Notes under the pieces: generated by a model | The model's database searches: none | The model's input: only the letters and a program-made list of their open reading frames with translations | What the model was told of the DNA's origin: nothing | Program-made: the position numbers and the translations under genes | From: Hymenobacter ginkgonis | GTDB taxonomy: Bacteria; Bacteroidota; Bacteroidia; Cytophagales; Hymenobacteraceae | NCBI RefSeq assembly: GCF_009755225.1 | Contig: NZ_WQKZ01000001.1 | Coordinates: 434,001 to 498,000 of the forward strand | DNA length: 64,000 bases | Direction: 5' to 3' | In this document: positions 18,460 to 27,083 of the stretch, one piece after another | How the letters are laid out: the number at the start of each line of letters is the position of its first letter | Numbering within the stretch: position 1 is the stretch's first letter

Positions 18460-19458
18460 ATGCCCCCGCCACCGCCACGGCGCGGTGCCCGCTGGGTGCT
18501 GCTGGCCAAAGTCGGCATCACGTTGCTCACGCTGGGGCTGCTCTACCACTCGGTGTTTGCTGCGCCCGACACGGCCGCCGCCTGGCGCCAGCTGGTGGCC
18601 ACCACTCTGCGCGGCGACGGGCGCGGCCCGGTGCTGGCGGCCCTGGCGCTGGTGCCCCTCAACTGGGGCCTGGAGGCTTGGAAATGGCAGCGCCTGGCCC
18701 AGCACCTCGAGCCGGGGCATTCATTTGGGCGCAGCTTGCGGGCGGTGCTGGTGGGCCTCACGCTGGGGTTTGCTACCCCCAACCGGGTGGGCGACTACGC
18801 CGCTCGCATCCTGGAGCTGCACGCCCGGCGCCGGCTGGAGGCCGTGGGGGCGGTGTTTTTGGGGCGCTACGCGCAACTGGTGGCCACCGTGCTGGCGGGC
18901 GGGGCAGGGCTGCTGTACTTCGTGCTCAAATTTTACCTCGGCGGCTACCCGGCCGCGCAGGTGGGGGTAGGGCTGGCGGCCGGGCTTGGCGGCGCGGTGG
19001 CGCTGCTGCCGCTCTACCGCTCGCGGCTGCTGCTGGCCGTGCTGGGGGCGGTGAAGCCGCTGCGCCGTTTTCAGCGCTACCTGGCCGTGATGCCTACTTA
19101 TTCGGCTAGTGAATTGCACGCGGTGCTGGGTATTTCGGGGCTGCGCTACGCGGTGTTTTGCGGGCAGTTTTTGCTGTTGCTGTACGCCTACGGGGTGCGC
19201 ACGGCGCTGGGCCCGGCCACGGCGGCGGTGGCGGGCACGTTCTTGTTTAAGTCGCTGGTGCCCTCGCTCAACGCCCTGGCCGATGTGGGCGTGCGTGAGC
19301 TGTCGGCCACGCATTTATTTGGCCTGCTAGGCCAGCCGGCGTTGCCGGTGCTCAGCGCTAGCCTGAGCTTGTGGGTGCTAAATATTGCGCTGCCAAGCGC
19401 GCTGGGACTCTTGTGGCTGCCCGGCCTGCGGGTGCTGCGCGAACGCCATGGACGCTAG
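18460..19458 (+). CDS. LPG-synthase-like integral membrane protein (UPF0104)
   Basis: About 332 residues with six to eight hydrophobic segments. It resembles the transmembrane (flippase-like) part of lysylphosphatidylglycerol synthases, with the conserved stretch LTLGFATPNRVGDYAAR after the second helix. The soluble aminoacyl-transferase domain of full MprF is absent, so it belongs to the membrane-only UPF0104 group, whose members are thought to move or modify lipids. ATG 18460 is preferred over 18424 and earlier in-frame starts, which would overlap the divergent ruvC. Its last 11 bases overlap the start of the GT2 gene, so the two are translationally coupled and probably act in the same envelope pathway. 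Confidence 0.82.
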   Translation: MPPPPPRRGARWVLLAKVGITLLTLGLLYHSVFAAPDTAAAWRQLVATTLRGDGRGPVLAALALVPLNWGLEAWKWQRLAQHLEPGHSFGRSLRAVLVGLTLGFATPNRVGDYAARILELHARRRLEAVGAVFLGRYAQLVATVLAGGAGLLYFVLKFYLGGYPAAQVGVGLAAGLGGAVALLPLYRSRLLLAVLGAVKPLRRFQRYLAVMPTYSASELHAVLGISGLRYAVFCGQFLLLLYAYGVRTALGPATAAVAGTFLFKSLVPSLNALADVGVRELSATHLFGLLGQPALPVLSASLSLWVLNIALPSALGLLWLPGLRVLRERHGR

Positions 19459-20647
19459 TTCGCTACTTGGAGGGGCGCTGCTACTGGGGCCGGCGCTGTA
19501 CGCGGGGCTGCTCGGCTGGCTACGGGGGGGGATAGGGTTTGCGAAGCCGTCTGCCCGGCTGGCCTCGCCCCTCAGTTTCCCCTTTCTGAAGGAGACGGGG
19601 CCGGGCAGCGAAGCCAACCAGGAGGCCAACCACCAGCCCCTCTTCTCCCTCCTGCTCGCCGCCCGCAATGAAGCCGCGGCCCTGCCGCACCTTTTGCAAG
19701 CGCTCCAAAACCAAACCCTACCCCCGTACTACTTCGAGGTGCTCATCGCCGACGACCACTCGGCCGACGGCACCGCCGCGCTCGTGGTAGCGGCGGCCAA
19801 GAAAACGCCTTTTGCCCTGCGCCTGATAACCCTACCCCCCGGTACCACCGGCAAGAAGGCCGCCCTAGCCGCCGCCGAAGCCCAGGCCCGCGCCGCCTGG
19901 GTAGTCTGCACCGACGCCGACTGCCGCCCCGCGCCCGGCTGGCTGCGCGCCTACGCCGACTTGCTAAGTGCACAGCCTGGGCTGCACTTCGTGAGTGGGC
20001 CGGTGCGCCTCACGCCGGGGGGGGGCTGGTTTGACGGGCTGCTGGGGCTGGAGTTTGCCGGTTTGGTGGGGGTAGGGGCGGGCTGCATTGGGCGGGGCTG
20101 GCCCACCATGTGCAACGGCGCCAACCTGGCCTTCCGGCGTGCCACGTTTCACGAAGTGGGCGGCTACGCCGACAACCAAGGCATTGCTAGCGGCGACGAC
20201 GAATTTTTGCTGCACAAAATCCACCTGCGCTACCCGGCCGGCATTCACTTCCTAGCCGATGCGCGGGCCCTCATTGATACACCCGCGCCCGCCACGCTGC
20301 GGGCGCTGCTGCGCCAGCGGGTGCGTTGGGCTAGCAAATGGCCGCACTACCGCACGGCCGCGCCGCGCCAGCTAGCGCTGCTGGTGCTGGGGGCCAATGT
20401 GAGCCTGGCGGTGGGCCTAGTGTGGGCGCTGAGGTGGCCGGCCTTGGCGCCGTGGGTGGGGGTAGGGTGGGCCCTAAAGCTAGGGGGCGATGCCTGGCTC
20501 TTGCTGCCCATGCTCCGGCTGCTAAAGCGCCGCCGCTTGCTGGCCTGGTTGCTGCCCTTGCAGCTGCTGTACGCGCCCTACGGCCTCGCGGTGGGCTTGG
20601 CTGGGCAGCGCGGCGGCTACCGCTGGAAGGGCCGGCAGGTGCGCTAG
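19448..20647 (+). CDS. Membrane-associated GT2 glycosyltransferase
   Basis: A 399-residue family 2 glycosyltransferase. It has an N-terminal hydrophobic segment, the nucleotide-sugar fold starting at FSLLLAARNEAAALP, VLIADDHSADGT, the metal-binding DxD-like VVCTDADCRP, NGANLAFRR, the acceptor/catalytic GDDEF and the processive-type QRVRWASKW motif, then two or three C-terminal helices. The layout is that of inner-membrane enzymes that extend or decorate polyprenyl-linked or lipid-linked sugars. ATG 19448 overlaps the upstream membrane protein stop. The sugar and acceptor cannot be read from the sequence. Several G-runs with the TAGGG motif occur inside the gene without breaking the frame. Confidence 0.88.
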   Translation: MDASSLLGGALLLGPALYAGLLGWLRGGIGFAKPSARLASPLSFPFLKETGPGSEANQEANHQPLFSLLLAARNEAAALPHLLQALQNQTLPPYYFEVLIADDHSADGTAALVVAAAKKTPFALRLITLPPGTTGKKAALAAAEAQARAAWVVCTDADCRPAPGWLRAYADLLSAQPGLHFVSGPVRLTPGGGWFDGLLGLEFAGLVGVGAGCIGRGWPTMCNGANLAFRRATFHEVGGYADNQGIASGDDEFLLHKIHLRYPAGIHFLADARALIDTPAPATLRALLRQRVRWASKWPHYRTAAPRQLALLVLGANVSLAVGLVWALRWPALAPWVGVGWALKLGGDAWLLLPMLRLLKRRRLLAWLLPLQLLYAPYGLAVGLAGQRGGYRWKGRQVR

Positions 20648-20764
20648 CGGCAGTGGTTGAGCAGCGCCCAATTATTTTTTAAGAAAATAGGATTTTCAGT
20701 AAGCAAAAGCTGGGCGGTAGAGTTCTATATAAGGACTTTTTTACCCACTTAACTCCTTGCTGCC

Positions 20765-21301
20765 ATGCGCACGAATCCAGCCAGCCTGGCCCTCTCCGTC
20801 GGAATGGGCTTACTTGTTTTATTAATGGGATTTGCGGTGCTAAGCGCGGCGGGTTTGGTGAGCCTGGCCGATTACTTGCCCCTCACCGAGCAAGCTATGC
20901 CCGTGAACGAAGGCCCCGGCCAACTAGCCGGCGACAGTACGGCGCTGCCAGTGGCCTACAAGCCCGCCTCGCCCGAAGAAGCCAGCGCCATCGCGGCCGG
21001 CGACGCGCTCTTCAAAAACAACTGCGCCCAGTGCCACGCCGTGAACGACAAAGTAGTGGGCCCGGCGCTGGCCGGCATCACCAAGCGGCGCCCCATTTCG
21101 TGGCTGCTGCCGTGGGTAAAAAACTCCAGCAAAGTCATCGCCAGCGGCGACGAATACGCCGTGAAGCTGTTCAACGACAATGGCAAGCAGCAAATGCCCT
21201 CCTTCCCGCAGCTATCGGACAAGGATATCAAGAGCATTGTCGCCTGGGTTAATTCGCAGGAAGGCTCAAGTGCCCAAACAGGTGCAGTTGCCGTGAGGTA
21301 A
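20765..21301 (+). CDS. Membrane-anchored class I cytochrome c
   Basis: A 178-residue monohaem cytochrome c. One N-terminal hydrophobic segment (about 8-35) either anchors the protein or acts as a signal. A linker leads to a single c-type domain with CAQCH as the haem-binding site and the distal Met in QQMPSFPQ. The fold is exposed to the periplasm. It should carry electrons between respiratory components or serve a periplasmic oxidoreductase. It stands alone, with no oxidase or reductase genes beside it, and ends at a large palindromic repeat facing the pullulanase gene. Confidence 0.92.
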   Translation: MRTNPASLALSVGMGLLVLLMGFAVLSAAGLVSLADYLPLTEQAMPVNEGPGQLAGDSTALPVAYKPASPEEASAIAAGDALFKNNCAQCHAVNDKVVGPALAGITKRRPISWLLPWVKNSSKVIASGDEYAVKLFNDNGKQQMPSFPQLSDKDIKSIVAWVNSQEGSSAQTGAVAVR

Positions 21302-21337
21302 TTCGCCTGAAACAACACGTTAAAGCAAAGGCATGAA

Positions 21338-21438
21338 AGAAAAAGGCCGTCCTGCTGAGCTTGCCGAAGCAGCTCTACCCCTTCCTCCAGCGGGGCGGCC
21401 AAGAGGCTTCGGCAAGCTCAGCAGAACGGCCTTTTTCT
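21338..21438. repeat. Large imperfect palindrome, convergent terminator
   Basis: The outer arms run from AGAAAAAGGCCGT at 21338 to its complement ending at 21438, and the inner arms carry CTGCTGAGCTTGCCGAAGC and its reverse. It lies between the convergent cytochrome c and pullulanase genes and ends in T-runs on both strands, so it can terminate both. The inner core is a divergent relative of the GTCATGCTGAGC repeats near 29.2, 49.0 and 51.0 kb. Confidence 0.75.
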
Positions 21439-21482
21439 GAATAGCTACGCTGTTGTTTTGGCAGCCTTTTCTGGTCTGCCAA

Positions 21483-23507
21483 CTATTTTGCACTAGGTGG
21501 TTGCTGCACCAATATCAGCGCCGTGCTGCCGGGCACAGCCACTTTGCTAGTAGTAGCGGGCAGCGTGGCCAGGCCGCTGGGCTTGATGTCGAGGCCGCGC
21601 AGCACCACCTTGTAGGTGCCAACCGGCACGGGTAGGGTAGCCGCGCGGCTCGTGCCGTTGAACAACACCGTAATTGTCTGCCAGACGTCGCCGCCGGCGT
21701 GGCCCACAAGTTGGTAGCCGATGGTACCCGCCGGTAGGCCGGGTAAGAACCGCAGGTGCTGTGCAATGGCTTCCTGGGTGGGCAGCCGGAAGGCCGGGTG
21801 CGCTTTGCGCAGGGCCAGTAATTGCCGGTAAAACTCAAATACAGCCCGGTACTTCGCCTTGCGGGCCCAATCAAGCTGGTTGATGCTGTCGGGGAGGTTG
21901 TAGGAGTTAGCAGCGCCTTTTTTGGTGCGCAAAAACTCGTCGCCAATTGGGATAAACGGCACGCCCTGCGAAGTGAAAACGATGGTGTTGCAGAGCGCAT
22001 CCATTTTAATTAACTCTTCCTCACTGGCCGCAGGATTGGCGATTTTAAGCTTGTCCCAGAGCACGCGGTCATCGTGGCAGGCCACGTAGTTGAGGGCCTG
22101 GGCGGGGGTAGTAGCCCAGGGCGCTTTGCTGTAATTAACCTTGGTGTAATCCAACTGCGGGTGCTGGGTAGCGGCCACGATGCCAAATTTCACGCTCTCT
22201 TCCAGGCCCGGCTGGCCGCCCACAAAACCGGCTTCGGCCTGGCGGGCGTAGTGGCCCTTCACGCCGTCGCGCAGCTCGTCGCCGAAGGCCGCAATGCGGG
22301 GTAGGCGGGGCAGGTTGGCCTTCACGGCGCGTTGGGCTTCGGGCAAGGGGCTAGGGCCAGCCGCCCAGCCTTCGCCGTAGACGAAGATGCTATTGTCCTG
22401 CTGGTCCAAGGCCACGCGCACGGCGCGCATTGTCTCCACATCGAGCACGCCCATCAGGTCGAAGCGGAAGCCATCGACGTGGTATTCGCGGGCCCAGTAG
22501 CTCACGCAGTCCACGATGAGCTTGCGCACCATGGGCCGCTCCGAGGCCACTTCATTGCCGCAGGCGGTGGCGTTCGAGAGCTTGCCGTCGGCGTTGTGGC
22601 GGAAGTAGTAGCCCGGCACCAACTGCTCGAAGGCGCTGGTGCCGGCGTCGGCCACGTGGTTGAACACCACGTCGGCCACCACGCGCAGCTGGCGGTCGTG
22701 CAAGGTCTGCACCAGCTGCTTATACTCCCGAATGCGCACGGCGGGGTCGAGCGCATTGGTGGCGTACGAGCCTTCGGGCACAAAATAATTGACTGGGTCG
22801 TAGCCCCAGCTGTAGCGGCTGGGCGAGGGGGGTAGGCTTTCGTCGATGGCCGCAAAGTCGTAGGTCGGTAGCAGGTGCACGTGCGTCACGCCCAGCTCCT
22901 GCAAGTGGCTGAGGCCGGTGCGCACGCCGCCCGGCCCAGTGGTGTTCAGCTCGGTCAGGCCTAGGTATTTGCCCTGGTTTTTGATGCCCGACTGCGGGTC
23001 GGCCGAGAGGTCGCGCACGCTCACTTCCCCCACTAGGATGTCGGTGGGTGCGGCTAGTGGCGGGCGCAGGTCTTGGTCCCAGCCGAGGGGGTAGGCGGTG
23101 GCGGGGTCGAGCCAGGCGCCCCGGCGGCCGTTCACGCCCACGGCGCGGGCGTAGGGGTCAGCCACCTCGGCCCGCAACTCGCCGTCGATGAGGGCCTGCA
23201 CGGTGTAGAAGCCGGTGGTGCCAGCGGGCAGGGTCGCCTGCCAAACGCCCGCACCGCCCGGCTGCATTTCGCGTACGGCGGTGGCCGTGCCACCCACCCC
23301 GGCCGCGTACAGGTTCAGGCGCATTTCTTCGGCAGTGGGGGCCCACACGCGCAGGGTGCCCTGGCCGGTGCGGTCGAAGGTCAGGCCCAAGTCGGGGCCT
23401 TGGTACACCGGGTATTTAGCCAGCGGAAAATCATCAGCCGTGCCCGTTTGGGCCTTGGTAAGCAGGGGGGTAGCGAGCACGAAAAACAGCAGCAAGAAGC
23501 GAATCAT
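21483..23507 (-). CDS. pulA: Secreted type I pullulanase (GH13)
   Basis: A 674-residue alpha-1,6-glucan debranching enzyme. A signal peptide ends at about residue 19 (LLTKAQ). A CBM48-type domain (about 40-150) precedes the GH13 barrel, marked by the pullulanase signature SWGYDP, VVADVVFNHV, the nucleophile Asp350 in FRFDLMG, the acid/base Glu379 in VYGEGW and CHDDRVLWD, followed by a C-terminal beta domain. The length and domain order fit type I pullulanases, which hydrolyse pullulan and limit dextrins. The export signal points to use of external or periplasmic glucans. No SusC/SusD pair or other amylases are near, so it is not part of a visible polysaccharide utilisation locus. Confidence 0.93.
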   Translation of the reverse strand: MIRFLLLFFVLATPLLTKAQTGTADDFPLAKYPVYQGPDLGLTFDRTGQGTLRVWAPTAEEMRLNLYAAGVGGTATAVREMQPGGAGVWQATLPAGTTGFYTVQALIDGELRAEVADPYARAVGVNGRRGAWLDPATAYPLGWDQDLRPPLAAPTDILVGEVSVRDLSADPQSGIKNQGKYLGLTELNTTGPGGVRTGLSHLQELGVTHVHLLPTYDFAAIDESLPPSPSRYSWGYDPVNYFVPEGSYATNALDPAVRIREYKQLVQTLHDRQLRVVADVVFNHVADAGTSAFEQLVPGYYFRHNADGKLSNATACGNEVASERPMVRKLIVDCVSYWAREYHVDGFRFDLMGVLDVETMRAVRVALDQQDNSIFVYGEGWAAGPSPLPEAQRAVKANLPRLPRIAAFGDELRDGVKGHYARQAEAGFVGGQPGLEESVKFGIVAATQHPQLDYTKVNYSKAPWATTPAQALNYVACHDDRVLWDKLKIANPAASEEELIKMDALCNTIVFTSQGVPFIPIGDEFLRTKKGAANSYNLPDSINQLDWARKAKYRAVFEFYRQLLALRKAHPAFRLPTQEAIAQHLRFLPGLPAGTIGYQLVGHAGGDVWQTITVLFNGTSRAATLPVPVGTYKVVLRGLDIKPSGLATLPATTSKVAVPGSTALILVQQPPSAK

Positions 23508-23684
23508 GCAGCCAAGTTCGGGACCAGCGCGCGCATTAACCCGCGGCTTTTGCGCGATGCAATCGGGGCATTGGTCTAGAAAGACAAGCTACCGGCCGAA
23601 GCCACGAGCCAGGCATTAAACGCCAGGGCCAGTTTTGGGCTCTCAATTGGGTGAGTCCCTGGCTTATTTCTCAATTTCTACGCT

Positions 23685-24146
23685 ATGCAAACGCCGCCCA
23701 CCGCCGCTCTTTCCTGGTCCGAAGCCGACTTTCTAGACCTGCGTTACCGCCCCGACCTGCACCTGCTGGTGGGCCGTTGGCAGCGGCCGGTTTCGGCCAC
23801 CGAGTTTAGGCAGGGCTACCGCGCCATGCTGCGCGCTGCCCAGGCTACCAGCTGCCCCTTTTGGCAGCTCGATTTGCGCGGCCGCAATGCCCCCGACGCG
23901 GCGGCTAGGCAGTGGCTCACGGCCGAGTTCTTGCCCGGCTTGGCGGGCCGGCTGGGTCGGGCGGTTTGCCTAGGATACCTGCTATCGCCCAGCCTCTTGC
24001 AGCAGTTTGTAGTGCCGGCCGATAGCGCGGGCTGGGTTGCATTTTTTGCCGAAGAAGGCCCGCTCACGGCTTGGCTCACGCAGTGCCAGCACCGCAGCCA
24101 GGCGGCCCTCACGCAGGCGGGCTTTATCCCGCCGCCGGCAGCGTGA
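23685..24146 (+). CDS. Conserved-looking hypothetical protein
   Basis: A 153-residue protein with no motif I can assign. It begins LSWSEADFLDLRYRPDLHLLVGRW and has alternating hydrophobic strands and amphipathic helices, suggesting a small alpha/beta fold, loosely like the STAS/SpoIIAA proteins common in Bacteroidota. There is no signal peptide or membrane segment, so it is likely cytoplasmic. Codon use matches its neighbours. Its last 23 bases overlap the end of the convergent histidine kinase gene, so the two 3' ends constrain each other. The frame is supported by its length and composition rather than by a known family. Confidence 0.6.
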   Translation: MQTPPTAALSWSEADFLDLRYRPDLHLLVGRWQRPVSATEFRQGYRAMLRAAQATSCPFWQLDLRGRNAPDAAARQWLTAEFLPGLAGRLGRAVCLGYLLSPSLLQQFVVPADSAGWVAFFAEEGPLTAWLTQCQHRSQAALTQAGFIPPPAA

Positions 24147-25581
24147 AGGTGAAGCAACTGCCGGCTCCCGGCTGGCTCTCGACCCACAGCTGCCCGCCCT
24201 GCGCCGTGATGAATTCGCGCGAGATGCTCAGCCCCAGCCCCGAGCCGCCGCCCGGCATACCGGCCGCCCTGGGCCCACCCGCAAAGCGCTGAAAAATACG
24301 GATATGGTACTCCTTCGGGATGCCGGGGCCTTCGTCCTCCACGCTCAGCTGCACCATCTCGCCCCAGGGCTTCACATGAATGGTGAGGTTGGCGCCGTGC
24401 GGCGAGTAGCGGATGGCGTTCGACAGCAGGTTGATGAGCACCCAGGTCGTTTTCTCCACGTCGGCCTGGGCATGGGGTAGGGGCTCGGCCAGCCGCACGC
24501 GCAGTTGTAGCTGCTTGTCATCGAGCTGGGCCTTAATGGTTTCGGTGGCGTAGCGCACCACCTCGGGCAGCGGCACCGGCTGCGGGTTTAGCTTAAGGTC
24601 GCCGCCCGCGTCGAGGCGCGCCACCTCAATAAGCTGGCCCACCAGGCCCAGTAGCCGCTGCGTTTCGGCCCGGATGCCGCCGGCCACCTGCTGGCGCTTG
24701 GCGGCCTCCAGGCGCTCATCCTGCAAAAGCATGAGGCTGAGATTGATGCTAGCCAGCGGCGTTTTCAACTCGTGCGAAATCGTGGCCAAAAAGGTGGATT
24801 TCAGCTGGTCGAGGTTTTTAAAATCCGATACGTTGCGCAGGCACAGCACGTGGCCAGCGGGTTCGCTTTTCTTTAAGTCTTCATTGAAAGCCTCAATAGC
24901 CGTGACGGTGAGCTGGTAGTGCAGGTTTTCGCCGTGCGGCCGCACCAAATAGGTGGGTCCTTGGCTGGCGTGCTCGGCGGTCGGCGGCGCGCTGAGCACC
25001 GCTAGCCAGTCGCGCAGCATGTCGTTGGTGCGGGCTACTTCGGCAGCCGGGCGGCCCAGCAGTTCCTTGGGGGGTAGGCTTAACAGCAAGCACGCCACGG
25101 GGTTGGTGAGCACGATAAGGCCTTGCTGGTCAATGAGCAGCAAGCCTTCGTCGAGGCTGCGCACCAGGCTATCGGTGCGGTTGCGCTGGGTGATGAGCTC
25201 GGCCAGCGTGGCGCGGCGCTCGTCTTCGGCTTGGCGCAGCACCCGGTTGACGGCCGCCGCTACCGAACCCACTTCGTTGTTTTTGGCCACCGACACCCGG
25301 GTGGCGGGGCCGGGGCCCGCCACCCGCTCCACGTCGGCGGTGAGGCGGTGCAGCGGGCGCACCACTAGCCGCGGTAGCCGCACCAGTAGCACAATGCCCA
25401 GCAACGTGCTGATGCCCAAGAATAAATACACGGCCTGCTGGGCCATGCGGGCGTTGGCAGCCTGCACCACTGGCCCTTCGCTTTCGAGCCGGTGAATGGT
25501 GAAAATGACGTAGCTGCCTAGCCCTAGCAGCAGCCCCAGCATGAGGGAAACGCCCAAGCGAATTTGTATTTTTAACGACAT
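24124..25581 (-). CDS. Membrane sensor histidine kinase (HAMP-PAS-HisKA-HATPase)
   Basis: A 485-residue kinase. Two hydrophobic segments (about 8-27 and 48-67) enclose only about 20 residues, so there is almost no periplasmic sensor. A HAMP linker follows (RPLHRLTADVERV), then a PAS domain (about 135-240), HisKA with His270 in ISHELKTPLAS, and an ATPase domain with NLLSNAIRYSP, DEGPGIPKE and GSGLGLSIS. Signal input is probably through the membrane itself or the PAS pocket. No response regulator is adjacent on this strand; the sigma-54 activator at 30291-31646 is the closest candidate but is 5 kb away. The gene's 3' end overlaps the convergent hypothetical gene. Confidence 0.9.
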   Translation of the reverse strand: MSLKIQIRLGVSLMLGLLLGLGSYVIFTIHRLESEGPVVQAANARMAQQAVYLFLGISTLLGIVLLVRLPRLVVRPLHRLTADVERVAGPGPATRVSVAKNNEVGSVAAAVNRVLRQAEDERRATLAELITQRNRTDSLVRSLDEGLLLIDQQGLIVLTNPVACLLLSLPPKELLGRPAAEVARTNDMLRDWLAVLSAPPTAEHASQGPTYLVRPHGENLHYQLTVTAIEAFNEDLKKSEPAGHVLCLRNVSDFKNLDQLKSTFLATISHELKTPLASINLSLMLLQDERLEAAKRQQVAGGIRAETQRLLGLVGQLIEVARLDAGGDLKLNPQPVPLPEVVRYATETIKAQLDDKQLQLRVRLAEPLPHAQADVEKTTWVLINLLSNAIRYSPHGANLTIHVKPWGEMVQLSVEDEGPGIPKEYHIRIFQRFAGGPRAAGMPGGGSGLGLSISREFITAQGGQLWVESQPGAGSCFTFTLPAAG

Positions 25582-25901
25582 AAAAGGCTGGGCTGGACGC
25601 TCATGGCTAGGACTGGGGGTAGGGGCGGGCTTGCTGCTATACTTGATAGCTGCCCCCGCTTTAGCATTACAAAAAGGCGCAGCATTTTTGCCAGGCTCGG
25701 GCGGCCAAAACTAGGCTTTAGTCGCCACACAAGCCAAAGGAAGGATTACGTGCTGAGCTAATTATGTAAGCCGGACCTTGGCTCAAAGCTGCTATAAATT
25801 ATTTGATAAGTTCAAAAAATATAAAAAATATACAATAGGTCAATCCCGTCTTATCTTCGCAGAATAACTACCGAGCTATTCTATTCCAACAACTTATTCT
25901 T
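25582..25901. other. Intergenic region between divergent genes
   Basis: The half next to the TPR gene is strongly AT-rich. It should hold promoters for the divergent kinase and TPR genes. A TATCTTCG near 25852 resembles a -7 box but has no convincing -33 partner. One GGGGGTAGGG motif occurs at about 25616. Nothing else was recognised. Confidence 0.4.
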
Positions 25902-27005
25902 ATGCCGCAACACGCTACGCTGCTTACTTGGGGCTTGTGGGCAGCTGCACTGCTGAGCGCCACTGCTGCCCAGGCCCAAGTCGATACCGTGCGGGCCAGT
26001 ACCTTGCCAGGCCGCCAAGTGGCCGAAAAAGCTTACAACGCGGGCCTTACCAGCTTCACGGCTCAGAATTATGCGGCCGCGCTGGCCAGCTTCGACCAGG
26101 CGCTGGTGGAGAAGCCCGATTTTGCGCCGGCCTATGCTAACCGGGCCGCTACCCAGCTGGCCCTCAAGAACTACCCGGCCGCCGTGGCCGACTACGACCA
26201 GGCCCTCAAACTGGAACCCGGCGCCTACGCTCATTATTTTGGCCGGGCCCAAGCCCGCGAGGCGGCTGGCAAAGCCCCCGAGGCCGAGGCCGATTACGGC
26301 GAGGCCTTGCGGGTGAACCCGGCCTACGCGCCGGCCTGGTACAACCGGGGCGTACTGCGCTTTGAGAAAGGCGAGTACACGGCGGCCCTCACCGACTTCG
26401 ACGGGGCCGTGAAGGCCGACCCGGCCTTCACCTACGCCTACCACGACCGCGCCAGCACCAACCTGCGGCTCGGCAACTACGCGGCCGCCGTGCCTGACTA
26501 CTCGCGGGCCTTAGAGCTGCAGCCGGCGCTGCTGCCCGCGCTGCTCAACCGGGCTGCCGCCGAGCGCCACACCGGCCAGCTCGCCGAGGCTTTGCGCGAT
26601 TACGATGCGTATTTAACCCAAAAAACCGATAACCCTATTGCCTATAATAACCGGGGCAATGCCCGGTTCGAGCACAAAGACTACGCCGGTGCCGTGGCCG
26701 ACTACGACCGCGCCATCGCCCTGAAAGCGGCCTACGCCTACGCCTGGAACAACCGCGCCGCCGCCGAGCTAAAGCTGGAGCACTATGCCAAGGCCGACGC
26801 CGACGCCACCGAGGCCCTGCGCCTCAACCCGCGCTACGCCGAGGCCTTCCTCAACCGCGGCCACGCCCGCGAAATGCTGCGCCGCGCCGACGAGGCCTGC
26901 CAAGATTGGCACCACGCGGCTGCCTTGGGCCTGGCCGTGGGCAACGACTACGCCGCCGCGGCTGGCTGCGCCGGCCCCGCCGCCGAGGAGGCTACCGCCG
27001 AGTAG
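25902..27005 (+). CDS. Exported TPR-repeat protein
   Basis: A 367-residue protein with a signal peptide (cleavage after about AQAQ, residue 26) followed by about nine tetratricopeptide repeats covering residues 45-345. Each 34-residue unit shows the expected small residues and the A-x-x-D-Y/F-D-x-A pattern. TPR superhelices bind peptides or other proteins. No catalytic domain is visible. The downstream PD40/OmpA gene starts 78 bases later on the same strand and itself begins with a TPR-like region, so the two may form an envelope complex. Export to the periplasm or outer membrane is inferred from the signal peptide. Confidence 0.88.
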   Translation: MPQHATLLTWGLWAAALLSATAAQAQVDTVRASTLPGRQVAEKAYNAGLTSFTAQNYAAALASFDQALVEKPDFAPAYANRAATQLALKNYPAAVADYDQALKLEPGAYAHYFGRAQAREAAGKAPEAEADYGEALRVNPAYAPAWYNRGVLRFEKGEYTAALTDFDGAVKADPAFTYAYHDRASTNLRLGNYAAAVPDYSRALELQPALLPALLNRAAAERHTGQLAEALRDYDAYLTQKTDNPIAYNNRGNARFEHKDYAGAVADYDRAIALKAAYAYAWNNRAAAELKLEHYAKADADATEALRLNPRYAEAFLNRGHAREMLRRADEACQDWHHAAALGLAVGNDYAAAAGCAGPAAEEATAE

Positions 27006-27083
27006 CCTGCCGGCCACCGCCGGGGGTAGGGCTGCCTGCCGCCGGTGCTTTTTCCCTACCCCCAGCTTTTTACGAGAGCTAGT